Shown in pieces: positions 52,769 through 60,580 of a stretch of DNA of 64,000 bases. Position numbers and translations under genes: made by a program. Position 1 is the first letter of the stretch; the number at the start of each line of letters is the position of its first letter. The notes under the pieces were generated by a model. It did not search any database and was not told where the DNA came from. It saw nothing but the letters and a program-made list of their open reading frames with translations. This DNA is from Paenarthrobacter aurescens TC1 (lineage in GTDB: Bacteria > Actinomycetota > Actinomycetes > Actinomycetales > Micrococcaceae), in the NCBI GenBank assembly GCA_000014925.1, contig CP000474.1, positions 4,464,001 to 4,528,000 of the forward strand, read 5' to 3'.

Positions 52769-52797
52769 ACCGCGTCATCTCAAATTCAAGGAGCACC

Positions 52798-53571
52798 ATG
52801 ACTACCATCCAGCGCACCGCCGTCCTCACCGGAGCTACCTCCGATCGCGGCATTGGCCTGACCACCGCCCGCCGCTACGCCAACCAGGGCTGGGGCATCG
52901 TGATCCTGGACCTCGACGGCGAGAAGTCCGCCAAGGTTGCCGCCGAGATCGCCAACGAATTCAACGTTCCGGCCTTCGGCTACGAGATCGATGTTGCCAG
53001 CGAAGCGTCCGTCACCACAGCCCAGGCCGCGGTCGCAGCAGAAGTTGCCGCCGGAAACCTCCCGCCCGTTGGGGCCCTGGCAAACATCGCCGGCATCACC
53101 TCTCCCGTTCCGTTCCTGGAGACCACGCTCGAGCTCTGGCACAAGGTCATGGATGTCAACGCCACGGGCACCTACCTGGTTACCAAGGCCTTCCTGCCGG
53201 ACATGATCGCCAACGGCTGGGGCCGGATCGTGAACATGTCCTCAGTCTCCGCCCAGCGAGGCGGCGGCGTGTTCGGCAAAGTTCCCTACTCCGCAGCCAA
53301 GGCCGCCATCCTCGGCTTCACCAAGGCACTCGCCCGGGAAATCGGCGAGACCGGCGTGACCGTCAACGCCATCACTCCCGGCGCCGTGGACACCAACATC
53401 CGCGTCGGCAGCACCGACGAGCAGGAAGCCGCCATCAACGCCGGCATCCCGCTGGGTCGCAACGCCACCACGGAGGAAGTAGCCGCCGTCATCACATTCC
53501 TCTCCTCCGAGGACTCCGCTTACCTCACCGGCACCACCATCGACATCAACGGCGGCAGCCACATCCACTAA
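52798..53571 (+). CDS. Short-chain dehydrogenase/reductase
   Basis: A 257-residue classical SDR: TGATSDRGIGLTTARRYANQ (cofactor-binding), LANIAGI (the NAG element), NMSSVSAQRGGGVFGKVPYS AAKAA (Ser-Tyr-Lys active site) and ITPGAVDTNIRVG. The neighbouring DhaK-type kinase and RpiB-like isomerase match the layout of the mycobacterial D-threitol pathway, in which an SDR oxidises the tetritol to erythrulose. A polyol substrate is therefore a reasonable guess but not shown. Confidence 0.9.
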   Translation: MTTIQRTAVLTGATSDRGIGLTTARRYANQGWGIVILDLDGEKSAKVAAEIANEFNVPAFGYEIDVASEASVTTAQAAVAAEVAAGNLPPVGALANIAGITSPVPFLETTLELWHKVMDVNATGTYLVTKAFLPDMIANGWGRIVNMSSVSAQRGGGVFGKVPYSAAKAAILGFTKALAREIGETGVTVNAITPGAVDTNIRVGSTDEQEAAINAGIPLGRNATTEEVAAVITFLSSEDSAYLTGTTIDINGGSHIH

Positions 53572-53605
53572 TTCGAGCTGCTCGAAGGAAAAACCAGGAC
53601 CCACC

Positions 53606-55342
53606 ATGACCAGAATCTTCAACGATCCCGCCGACTTCGCTGACGAAGCCCTCGCCGGTTTCTGTGACGCCCACTCGGACCTCGTCCGCCACGTGGAAGG
53701 CGGTGCAGTCCGCCGCGGCCGCACAGCGACTCCGAAGGTCGCCGTCATCACCGGCGGCGGCTCGGGACACTACCCGGCATTTGCCGGCATCATCGGACCG
53801 GGCTTCGCCGACGGTGCCGTGGTGGGCAACATCTTCACCTCACCCTCGGCCCAGCAGGCCTACTCTGTGGCCAAGGCCGCCAACTCCGGAGCCGGCGTCG
53901 TGTTCAGCTACGGCAACTACGCCGGGGATGTCATGAACTTCGGCATGGCCAGCGAACGCCTGAATGCTGAGGGCATCCCGACGGAGAACGTGCTGGTCAC
54001 AGACGACATCGCCAGCGCCTCCCCCGAGGAGATCGAGAAGCGCCGCGGCATTGCCGGGGACTTCGTGGTTTTCAAAGTCATGGGTGCTGCTGCCGAAGCC
54101 GGGCTGGACCTCCACTCCGTGGTTCGTTTGGGGCGCAAGGCGAATGAGTTCACGCGAACCATCGGCACGGCATTCAGCGGCTGCACCTTCCCCGGCGCCG
54201 AGCAGCCCTTGTTCCGCCTTCCCGAAGGACAGATGGGCCTGGGCCTGGGTATCCACGGCGAGCCTGGACTGTTCGATACCGAGCTGCCGTCCGCCGTCGA
54301 GCTCGGCCAGGAACTGGTCCGACGGGTGCTGGCGGAACCTCCTGCGAGCGATTCAACGCGGCTGGCCGTGATCCTCAACGGGTTGGGTTCCACCAAGCAC
54401 GAGGAACTGTTTGTCCTCTGGCGTACCGTGGCCCCGCTGCTTCGCGAGGCCGGCTACACGCTAGTGATGCCGGAAGTGGGAGAGCTGGTGACCAGCCTGG
54501 ACATGGCCGGGGCCTCGCTGACGCTGACGTGGTTGGACGAGGAACTGGAGCAGTACTGGACCGCTCCCGCCCTGACACCGGCATACCGCAGGGGTGCGGT
54601 TGGTTTTGACGTTGCATCCGCTGACGCGGATGAAGCTGACGTGGACGCCCTCACCGCTGCCGACTACTCCTCAACAGAGGCCTCGCGTGCCTACGCCGCA
54701 CAGTGCCTGCGAGCCGTGGACACCACGACGGCCTTGTTGCGTGACTCCGAATCGCTGCTGGGCGACATGGATGCGATCGCCGGAGACGGCGACCACGGCC
54801 GAGGCATGGTCCGCGGATCCGCGGCAGCACTCGAGGCCGCGGCTGTTGCTTTTGAACGCGGCGCCGGCGCTGGTTCGCTACTGGCCGCTGCCGGCGATGC
54901 GTGGGCAGATAAGGCCGGCGGCACGTCGGGCGTCCTTTGGGGTGCCGGACTGCGCGCCTTTGGCGAACGGTTGGGAGACGCAGAAACCCCGACGCCGGAC
55001 GTCCTCGCCCAGGCTGTTCGAGCCTTCGCGGACCGCATCGCGAGCCTCGGGAAAGCCGAAATCGGCGACAAGACCATGATGGATGCACTGCTTCCCTTCG
55101 CGTCCTCACTGGAGGACCGCATCTCCTCCGGCACTGTTGCGGAGGACGCTTGGGCAGCTGCCGCAGCCGAAGCCACAACGGCTGCTGCGTCCACCGCGGA
55201 ACTTCGCCCGCTCAAGGGCCGTGCCCGGCCGCTGGCCGAAAAGAGCATCGGCACGCCGGATCCCGGGGCGACGTCGCTCGCCATGGTGTTCGCCGCCGTC
55301 GGGCCCCATTTCACAGCCGTTCCTGTCCCCGCTACCAACTAG
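53606..55342 (+). CDS. DhaK-DhaL-type ketose kinase
   Basis: A 578-residue ATP-dependent kinase. DhaK domain: ITGGGSGHYPAFAGIIGPGF (residues 48-68), with His217 in LGIHGEPG, the residue that forms a covalent hemiaminal with the ketose. DhaL domain from about residue 350: AIAGDGDHGRGMVRG (nucleotide site) and GDKTMMDALLPF. Such enzymes phosphorylate dihydroxyacetone, D-erythrulose (DerK) or similar short ketoses. With the next gene (RpiB-like) the D-erythrulose 4-kinase role is likely. A short TTCGAG/CTCGAA hairpin precedes the ribosome site. Confidence 0.92.
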   Translation: MTRIFNDPADFADEALAGFCDAHSDLVRHVEGGAVRRGRTATPKVAVITGGGSGHYPAFAGIIGPGFADGAVVGNIFTSPSAQQAYSVAKAANSGAGVVFSYGNYAGDVMNFGMASERLNAEGIPTENVLVTDDIASASPEEIEKRRGIAGDFVVFKVMGAAAEAGLDLHSVVRLGRKANEFTRTIGTAFSGCTFPGAEQPLFRLPEGQMGLGLGIHGEPGLFDTELPSAVELGQELVRRVLAEPPASDSTRLAVILNGLGSTKHEELFVLWRTVAPLLREAGYTLVMPEVGELVTSLDMAGASLTLTWLDEELEQYWTAPALTPAYRRGAVGFDVASADADEADVDALTAADYSSTEASRAYAAQCLRAVDTTTALLRDSESLLGDMDAIAGDGDHGRGMVRGSAAALEAAAVAFERGAGAGSLLAAAGDAWADKAGGTSGVLWGAGLRAFGERLGDAETPTPDVLAQAVRAFADRIASLGKAEIGDKTMMDALLPFASSLEDRISSGTVAEDAWAAAAAEATTAAASTAELRPLKGRARPLAEKSIGTPDPGATSLAMVFAAVGPHFTAVPVPATN

Positions 55343-55352
55343 GAGAATTTTC

Positions 55353-55811
55353 ATGCGCATCATTGTGGGCGCCGACGAAGCCGGCGTTGATTACAAAGAC
55401 CGGATCATGGCCGATCTTGAGGCCGACTCCAGGATCACCGAAGTGATCGACATCGGAGTGAACCGCGCGGATGAGGACTTCACCAGGCCCTACCCCTATG
55501 TGGGCATTGCCGCCGGTGAAATGATCCGGGACGGCAAGGCTGACCGGGCCATCCTTTTCTGCGGCACGGGAATCGGCGTGGCAATCGCGGCCAACAAGGT
55601 TCCGGGCATCAGGGCCACGGCAGCCCATGATTCGTTCTCCGTGGAGAGGTCCATCCGGTCCAACGACTGCCAGGTCCTCACCATGGGCCAACGCGTTGTG
55701 GGCGTGGAACTGGCCCGTCGCTTGGCCAAGGAGTGGATCGGCTACGCCTTCGATCCCTCCTCGGGGTCGGCCGCCAAGGTGAAGGTGCTCAGCGACTTCG
55801 AGGGCTGCTAG
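55353..55811 (+). CDS. RpiB/LacAB-family sugar-phosphate isomerase (DerI-like)
   Basis: A 152-residue enzyme: IIVGADEAGVDYKDRIMADL, the catalytic-site FCGTGIGVAIAANKVPGIRA (Cys and the anion-binding Gly/Thr loop), AHDSFSVERSIRSNDCQVLT. Members of this family convert ribulose-5-P, allulose-6-P or D-erythrulose-4-P. Coupled by position (10 bases) to a DhaK-type kinase, it resembles D-erythrulose-4-phosphate isomerase (DerI/EryI). AGGAG fixes the start at 55353; longer frames overlap the kinase gene. Confidence 0.9.
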   Translation: MRIIVGADEAGVDYKDRIMADLEADSRITEVIDIGVNRADEDFTRPYPYVGIAAGEMIRDGKADRAILFCGTGIGVAIAANKVPGIRATAAHDSFSVERSIRSNDCQVLTMGQRVVGVELARRLAKEWIGYAFDPSSGSAAKVKVLSDFEGC

Positions 55812-55896
55812 AGCCTCTTGAACGGCGCTGCCTCGTCGGCGTATTCTCCACAAACAGGCATTGGGGTTTACTGGCTCCGATCTGGAGGGCGCGCTC

Positions 55897-56280
55897 ATGA
55901 ATCTACTGAGCCAGATTTTCGCCGGGGGCACTGCCCTGGCCCTGATCAGCGTGGGCTTGTTGGAGATATTCCGGCACGGCGATCAGCGACTCCACCGGAT
56001 TTTCCTGATCGAACCTGATGATGTTCTGGCCGTACGCATGTGGGCAATGAACGTTGGCGCCTACAACATGGCCTTCGGACTGGGGATCGCCACCGGACTG
56101 TGGATGGTGAACGTCGGTGGGCAAACGGCCGGCGGCTCGGCGATTGTGATCTTCTGCTGCGCCAGCCATATCTTTCTAGGTTTCTGGCTGTGGGTCACGG
56201 AGAAACGCCTGCTCATCAGCGCCGTTGGACAGGCGCTCTTTCCAGGCCTGGCAGTGATCTTCTATATGTTGTTCGGCTAA
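55897..56280 (+). CDS. DUF1304-family membrane protein
   Basis: A 127-residue protein with four spans (for example QIFAGGTALALISVGLLEIF and FCCASHIFLGFWLWVTEKRL). The NVGAYNMAFGLGIATGL-like segment is typical of DUF1304. ATG at 55897 with TGGAGGG about 9 bases upstream. Function of the family is unknown. It is 85 bases after the isomerase and may be independent of that operon. Confidence 0.85.
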   Translation: MNLLSQIFAGGTALALISVGLLEIFRHGDQRLHRIFLIEPDDVLAVRMWAMNVGAYNMAFGLGIATGLWMVNVGGQTAGGSAIVIFCCASHIFLGFWLWVTEKRLLISAVGQALFPGLAVIFYMLFG

Positions 56281-56490
56281 CCGAACCCTAGCCTCGGTTG
56301 GGAGGAAGATTTCCAGGCCACAGGAAACTTGGTTCGCCCGATTGCGCTCGGCATGGCTGCCACGCATCTGGCGCCGGAGATTCTGTGATCATGCCGCAGT
56401 TTCTCGACGCCGAGGACGAAGCCTTGTTGTTTCGGCGTGCTGCTACAGAGGCAGGCGCCGGCTTTAGCCACTTCGTCGGGCACCAAAAAG

Positions 56491-56526
56491 GGCTCTACCG
56501 GCGGATGAATTTACGCCGGTAGAGCC
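56491..56526 (-). terminator. Rho-independent terminator (minus strand)
   Basis: A perfect 13-bp stem (GGCTCTACCGGCG with its complement at 56514-56526) around a 10-base loop, followed on the minus strand by CTTTTTGG. It begins 12 bases past the stop of the lipoprotein gene at 56539. Confidence 0.8.
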
Positions 56527-56538
56527 GTCTTGGGTGTA

Positions 56539-57261
56539 CTACTTGATGAGCGCGGCTGCCTGGTCCAGGAGTGCGCCGGCTGCTTCCGGCCCACCGACTG
56601 CACCTTCTGTACCGGATGAGGTTGCAGAGATCAGGACACCGTCTTTGATCACGTGCGCGGTGTAGATTGCTCCTGTTTTTCCATCAGGAGTGACCATGAG
56701 GGTCTTGAAAGCAGCCGTGCCTGGCACGCTTCCCACGCCATCTACCTTCTCGGTGGAAGTGGTGACTGACTGACCTTCCGCGGTGAATGTCACTTTCTTG
56801 CATGCCTCTGCCTGAGATTTGCGTGTGTCCACGTTCTCCTGCAGGAGCGCGACGTCCACGCCTGAGGTAAGCGACACGTTGCTGAAGAAATCGTTGGTTT
56901 TGGTCCGTGCCGTGCCGACAGTGGTCGATCCTGCTACAGGCTGGGGCACTCCTAGGTTGCCGAGGTCCTTGCACCCGGCCGGTTCGACCGCCACTTTGCC
57001 AAAGGTGTCCGTGATCGGGTCGAACTGATCCAGAAGCTCCTCACCGGAAAGGACAGCAGGGCTGCTGCCGTCGGAAGCCTTGATCTGCTTGACCAACGCC
57101 ACGAGCTCTTCATTGGTGTACTGCTTAGCAGGCGTGGGCGTAGCTGTGGCAGTTTCGCTTGCCGGGGCCGACGCTGGTGCTGCCGCGGTACCCCCACCAC
57201 ATGCGGTCAACGCCACGACCATCAGTGTCGATGCCCCAAGTCCGATCAGCGAATACTTCAT
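56539..57261 (-). CDS. Putative lipoprotein, unknown function
   Basis: A 240-residue protein with a lipoprotein signal (MKYSLIGLGASTLMVVALTA C, Cys at residue 21) and an Ala/Pro/Thr-rich spacer (ASETATATPTPAKQYTNEEL). A soluble domain of about 180 residues follows, with VTMVTPDGKTGAIYTAHVIK-like beta strands and three Cys. It would be anchored outside the cell membrane. I do not recognise a characterised family; the pattern resembles mycobacterial LpqN/LprG-type small lipoproteins only in a general way. Next to dnaB but on its own terminator. Confidence 0.8.
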   Translation of the reverse strand: MKYSLIGLGASTLMVVALTACGGGTAAAPASAPASETATATPTPAKQYTNEELVALVKQIKASDGSSPAVLSGEELLDQFDPITDTFGKVAVEPAGCKDLGNLGVPQPVAGSTTVGTARTKTNDFFSNVSLTSGVDVALLQENVDTRKSQAEACKKVTFTAEGQSVTTSTEKVDGVGSVPGTAAFKTLMVTPDGKTGAIYTAHVIKDGVLISATSSGTEGAVGGPEAAGALLDQAAALIK

Positions 57262-57360
57262 GTGTGTTCCCCCAAATTAGCTTCATTGATGCGCCCGCAG
57301 ACACGGACTAAACAACACTACTGGCCTGACTCCTCCCATGAGGGCAGGCCACGCAGCCTG

Positions 57361-58749
57361 CTAGAAGCCGCCGCCACCAGCACTCGTTTCGCCCGCCATG
57401 TTGGCAAAGCGCGAGTAGTGGCCCTGGAACGCCACAACGATGTCCTTGGTTGGACCGTTACGGTGCTTGGCGATAAGGATGTCGGCCTCGCCGGCGCGGG
57501 GTGATTCTTTGTCGTACACGTCTTCGCGGTGCAACAGGATCACCATGTCGGCGTCCTGCTCGATGGAGCCGGATTCACGGAGGTCAGAAACCATCGGGCG
57601 CTTGTCCTGGCGCTGCTCGGAACCACGGTTCAGCTGTGACAGGGCGATGACGGGAACCTGCAACTCCTTGGCCAGTAGCTTGAGGGCACGCGAGAACTCG
57701 GAGACTTCCTGCTGGCGGGATTCCACCTTTTTGCCGGAGCTCATGAGCTGGAGGTAGTCGAGGATGACGAGTTTGAGGTCGTGCTGCTGCTTCAGGCGGC
57801 GGCACTTGGCCCGGATCTCCATGAGGGACATGTTGGGGCTGTCATCGATGAACAGCGGAGCGTCGTTCATGCGGCCCATGGTGGTGGCGATCTTGGACCA
57901 TTGCTCGTCCTTGATGGTGCCCTTACGGAGGTCCTGCAGACCGATCGTGGCTTCTGCGGAAAGAAGGCGCATGGCGATCTCGTTCCGGCCCATTTCCAAA
58001 GAGAACATGACGGTGGCCAGGTTGTTCTTGATGGCGGCCGAACGCGCGAAGTCCAATGCGAAGGTGGACTTACCAACGGCCGGGCGTGCCGCGATGACAA
58101 TCATCTGGCCCGGGTGCAGGCCGTGCGTCAGCTCGTCCAGCTCGTAGAAACCGGTGGGAACGCCGGTCATGCCCTCGCCGCGGTGGCCGGAGGCCTCGAT
58201 CTCATCCACGGTGGATTCCATGACGTCCTTCAACGCCACGTAGTCTTCCGCCGTACGCTTTTCAGCCACCGCGTACACCTCGGCCTGGGCCTGGTTGACG
58301 AGGTCTTCCACTTCGCCGTCTTGGCCGTAGCCCATCTGGACAATTTTGGTTCCGGCGTTGACAAGGCGGCGCAGCACTGCGCGTTCCGCAACAATCTCGG
58401 CGTAGTAACCGGCGTTGGCAGCAGTAGGGACTGTTTGGATGAGCTCGTGGAGGTAGGCAGGGCCTCCGATCCGGTTGATCTCGCCACGCTTGGTCAGTTC
58501 ATCCGAAACGGTAACGGCGTCGGCGGGTTCGCCACGGCCGTAGAGATCGATGATGGACTCATAGATGGTCTCGTGTGCGGGCCGGTAGAAGTCGTGCCCG
58601 CGAACGATCTCAACCACATCGGCGATCGCGTCCTTGGAGAGCATCATGCCGCCGAGTACTGACTGTTCAGCAGGGATGTCCTGGGGAGGTTTCCGGCTCG
58701 AGTCCGAAGCGCGTGAGCCCTCGATTGAGTCCAAGTGCGTAACTGACAA
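57361..58749 (-). CDS. dnaB: Replicative DNA helicase DnaB
   Basis: A 462-residue helicase of normal length with no intein. N-terminal primase-binding domain (PPQDIPAEQSVLGGMMLSKD) and C-terminal RecA-like motor: Walker A ARPAVGKSTFALDFARSAAI (residues 221-240), Walker B LKLVILDYLQLMSSG, and the arginine-finger region MVSDLRESGSIEQDADMVIL. TTG start with GGAGGA 5 bases upstream. The upstream region holds several DnaA-box-like 9-mers. It unwinds DNA at replication forks. Confidence 0.96.
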   Translation of the reverse strand: MSVTHLDSIEGSRASDSSRKPPQDIPAEQSVLGGMMLSKDAIADVVEIVRGHDFYRPAHETIYESIIDLYGRGEPADAVTVSDELTKRGEINRIGGPAYLHELIQTVPTAANAGYYAEIVAERAVLRRLVNAGTKIVQMGYGQDGEVEDLVNQAQAEVYAVAEKRTAEDYVALKDVMESTVDEIEASGHRGEGMTGVPTGFYELDELTHGLHPGQMIVIAARPAVGKSTFALDFARSAAIKNNLATVMFSLEMGRNEIAMRLLSAEATIGLQDLRKGTIKDEQWSKIATTMGRMNDAPLFIDDSPNMSLMEIRAKCRRLKQQHDLKLVILDYLQLMSSGKKVESRQQEVSEFSRALKLLAKELQVPVIALSQLNRGSEQRQDKRPMVSDLRESGSIEQDADMVILLHREDVYDKESPRAGEADILIAKHRNGPTKDIVVAFQGHYSRFANMAGETSAGGGGF

Positions 58750-59335
58750 AGCCGTCCTCCATTTGTGTACCGCTGCAGAGATGTGTTCCCTGGCGGCCCG
58801 TAAAGCGCAGTGCGTGGGCTACGGGTCCGTCTGGTGCATCTGACGATGGCAGGCAGGTCCGACAGAATAAGCCGTATCCACAAGTTATCCACAGTCGAAT
58901 CCGTGGACCCGCTATAAGCACTGACTTTTTTGGAGTCCAAGAAACTCATCGCGGGCTATTCGTGCCCAAAATGGACACTTCAGACACGTTACAGCAGGCG
59001 GCTGACACCCCCTGTGGAAAAGCTGTGGAATACCAGTCCCACGTTGTGCACAGACTGTGCGTTACCCTGTGGATAGAGAAATTCTTTTCGAGGAAAATAG
59101 GTTCTGACCTGCGCAAACGTTCTTCACACGCTGTGGACTGGAGAAAGTTTTGAAGGGAATTAATCCACAGAGGCCACAGCTGATGGGGTCATTCCAGTGG
59201 GCGAAATCATGTTAAACATGCCGCAGATGTGATGCACCTTACATGGAGCGCCTTAATTTGACACAGGCCTCTCAGAAGCCTATGCCGGAAGTGGAATGTG
59301 CTGTGGATAACCAACTTCTGGCATAAGCTCTAATC
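58750..59335. promoter_or_regulatory. Intergenic region with DnaA-box-like cluster upstream of dnaB
   Basis: About 590 bases between divergent dnaB and the gene at 59336. Perfect DnaA boxes TTATCCACA lie at 58885-58893 (plus) and 59302-59310 (minus). One-mismatch copies lie at 58874-58882, 59013-59021, 59068-59076 and 59161-59169. The stretch is more AT-rich than the surroundings. It is not next to dnaA/dnaN, so it is more likely a DnaA-regulated or titrating region than the main origin. Confidence 0.6.
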
Positions 59336-59815
59336 ATGGGGATGAACTTTGGTGACGTACTGACGATTGTCCTTCCGCTCCTTGTCTTAGTGGGCTTGCT
59401 GTGGGCGCTCACGGCGGCCTTCAAACCGCGCGACACAGGCGTCTCGGACGCTGAGAGGTATCAGCGCGAGCTGGCGGCACGTTCCGCTGCGCACCAAGCT
59501 TCCCAGGTGCAGGAGGCGCTGGCTCTCCGCGCGCGGATCGAAGCCACCACCAAGCCGAGCCAGAACGAGGCCAGCCATAGGGAACAGGCGGAGAACACCA
59601 GGAGGGCCATCCAGGCACAAGCGGCACGGTCTCACGCTGCCGGCCAAACGGGACACCAGCCCGCCATACTTCCCAATGGTCAACTGAACCCTCAACTCGC
59701 CTTCGAGCTGCAGAACCTGGTTCGCAGTGGGAAAAAGATCGAGGCCATTAAGGTCCTGCGCCAGGCCACCCACTCAGATTTGCTTACCGCCAAGAACTAC
59801 GTAGATCGGCTCTGA
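59336..59815 (+). CDS. Membrane-anchored protein with L7/L12-like C-terminus
   Basis: A 159-residue protein. One N-terminal span (DVLTIVLPLLVLVGLLWALT), then a polar, Gln/Ala-rich helical stretch that may form a coiled coil (residues 35-115). The C-terminus is a 30-residue segment, VRSGKKIEAIKVLRQATHSD followed by LLTAKNYVDRL, that closely resembles the C-terminal domain of ribosomal protein L7/L12. No Shine-Dalgarno at the first ATG; a leaderless start is possible. The next gene has the same plan and follows by 7 bases. Confidence 0.75.
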   Translation: MGMNFGDVLTIVLPLLVLVGLLWALTAAFKPRDTGVSDAERYQRELAARSAAHQASQVQEALALRARIEATTKPSQNEASHREQAENTRRAIQAQAARSHAAGQTGHQPAILPNGQLNPQLAFELQNLVRSGKKIEAIKVLRQATHSDLLTAKNYVDRL

Positions 59816-59822
59816 CAACGCC

Positions 59823-60398
59823 ATGGACTCCATCCTCATCCCGCTCCTGATCCTCATTGCGGTCATTGCGGGCGTGCTCCTGCTTATTCGCTCGTTCACC
59901 AAGCGCTCGGCGGAAAGCAAAGCCGACATCGCAGCAGCGAATGCCCCCAAGGACCCGGTGGAGCTGGCCAGGGAGTCTGCGGCAAAGCTCAACCAGGAAC
60001 AGCACCGGCAGCTTTACTCGCTCATTGCCCAGGGGCAGGGCATGGCGGCCATCAAGCTTTACTTGCAGGCCACCGGCGAGGGCCTGCGGGCTTCGCGTAA
60101 CGCCGTAGGCGCGCTGGCGGCGCACCCGCAGCCATTCACACCGGAAGCTCCGGCCAAAGATTTGCTTGCCGACGATGACGACGAACCTGAACGTTTCCCC
60201 TACAGGTACCGGGCAATCGTCAGCAAAGGCGACGTCACCCGCGAAGTGAGCAGCAACATGCTCAACGACGAGATCTACGGACGTATCCGAACGCTGGCAA
60301 AAAGCGGTGACGTTGAGGGCGCGGCACTTGCGCTGACGCGCCACTCAGACATCAACATTAAGCAGGCCCGCGAGTTCATTGAACTCTTGGAGGACTAG
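59823..60398 (+). CDS. Second membrane protein with L7/L12-like segments
   Basis: A 191-residue protein. N-terminal span (ILIPLLILIAVIAGVLLLIR), then two helix-turn units that resemble the L7/L12 C-terminal fold: IAQGQGMAAIKLYLQATGEG with LRASRNAVGAL near the middle, and RSGDVEGAALALTRHSD-like LAKSGDVEGAALALTRHSDI with NIKQAREFIELLED at the end. It is probably co-transcribed with the gene at 59336. Function unknown; possibly a ribosome- or stress-associated membrane factor. Confidence 0.75.
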   Translation: MDSILIPLLILIAVIAGVLLLIRSFTKRSAESKADIAAANAPKDPVELARESAAKLNQEQHRQLYSLIAQGQGMAAIKLYLQATGEGLRASRNAVGALAAHPQPFTPEAPAKDLLADDDDEPERFPYRYRAIVSKGDVTREVSSNMLNDEIYGRIRTLAKSGDVEGAALALTRHSDINIKQAREFIELLED

Positions 60399-60580
60399 TT
60401 GTACTGTCCCGGCAGGTTGATGACACGGGCGGATTGACTGATAAAGAGAGCCTCCGGGCGTTGTGTGCAGCTTTTCGAGAGCAATACAAAATGTCCCGGC
60501 CGGGCCTAGTGTGCCACTCTAACGCGCTCCCACGGAGGCACTCAGCTTTCGCTCAGTGGTCTCTTGGACGAACCTGCCGA

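Noticed and set aside
58750..59335. Main chromosomal origin (oriC)
   Set aside because: DnaA-box-like sites are present, but dnaA, dnaN and rpmH are not adjacent, and dnaB upstream regions can carry such boxes without being the origin.
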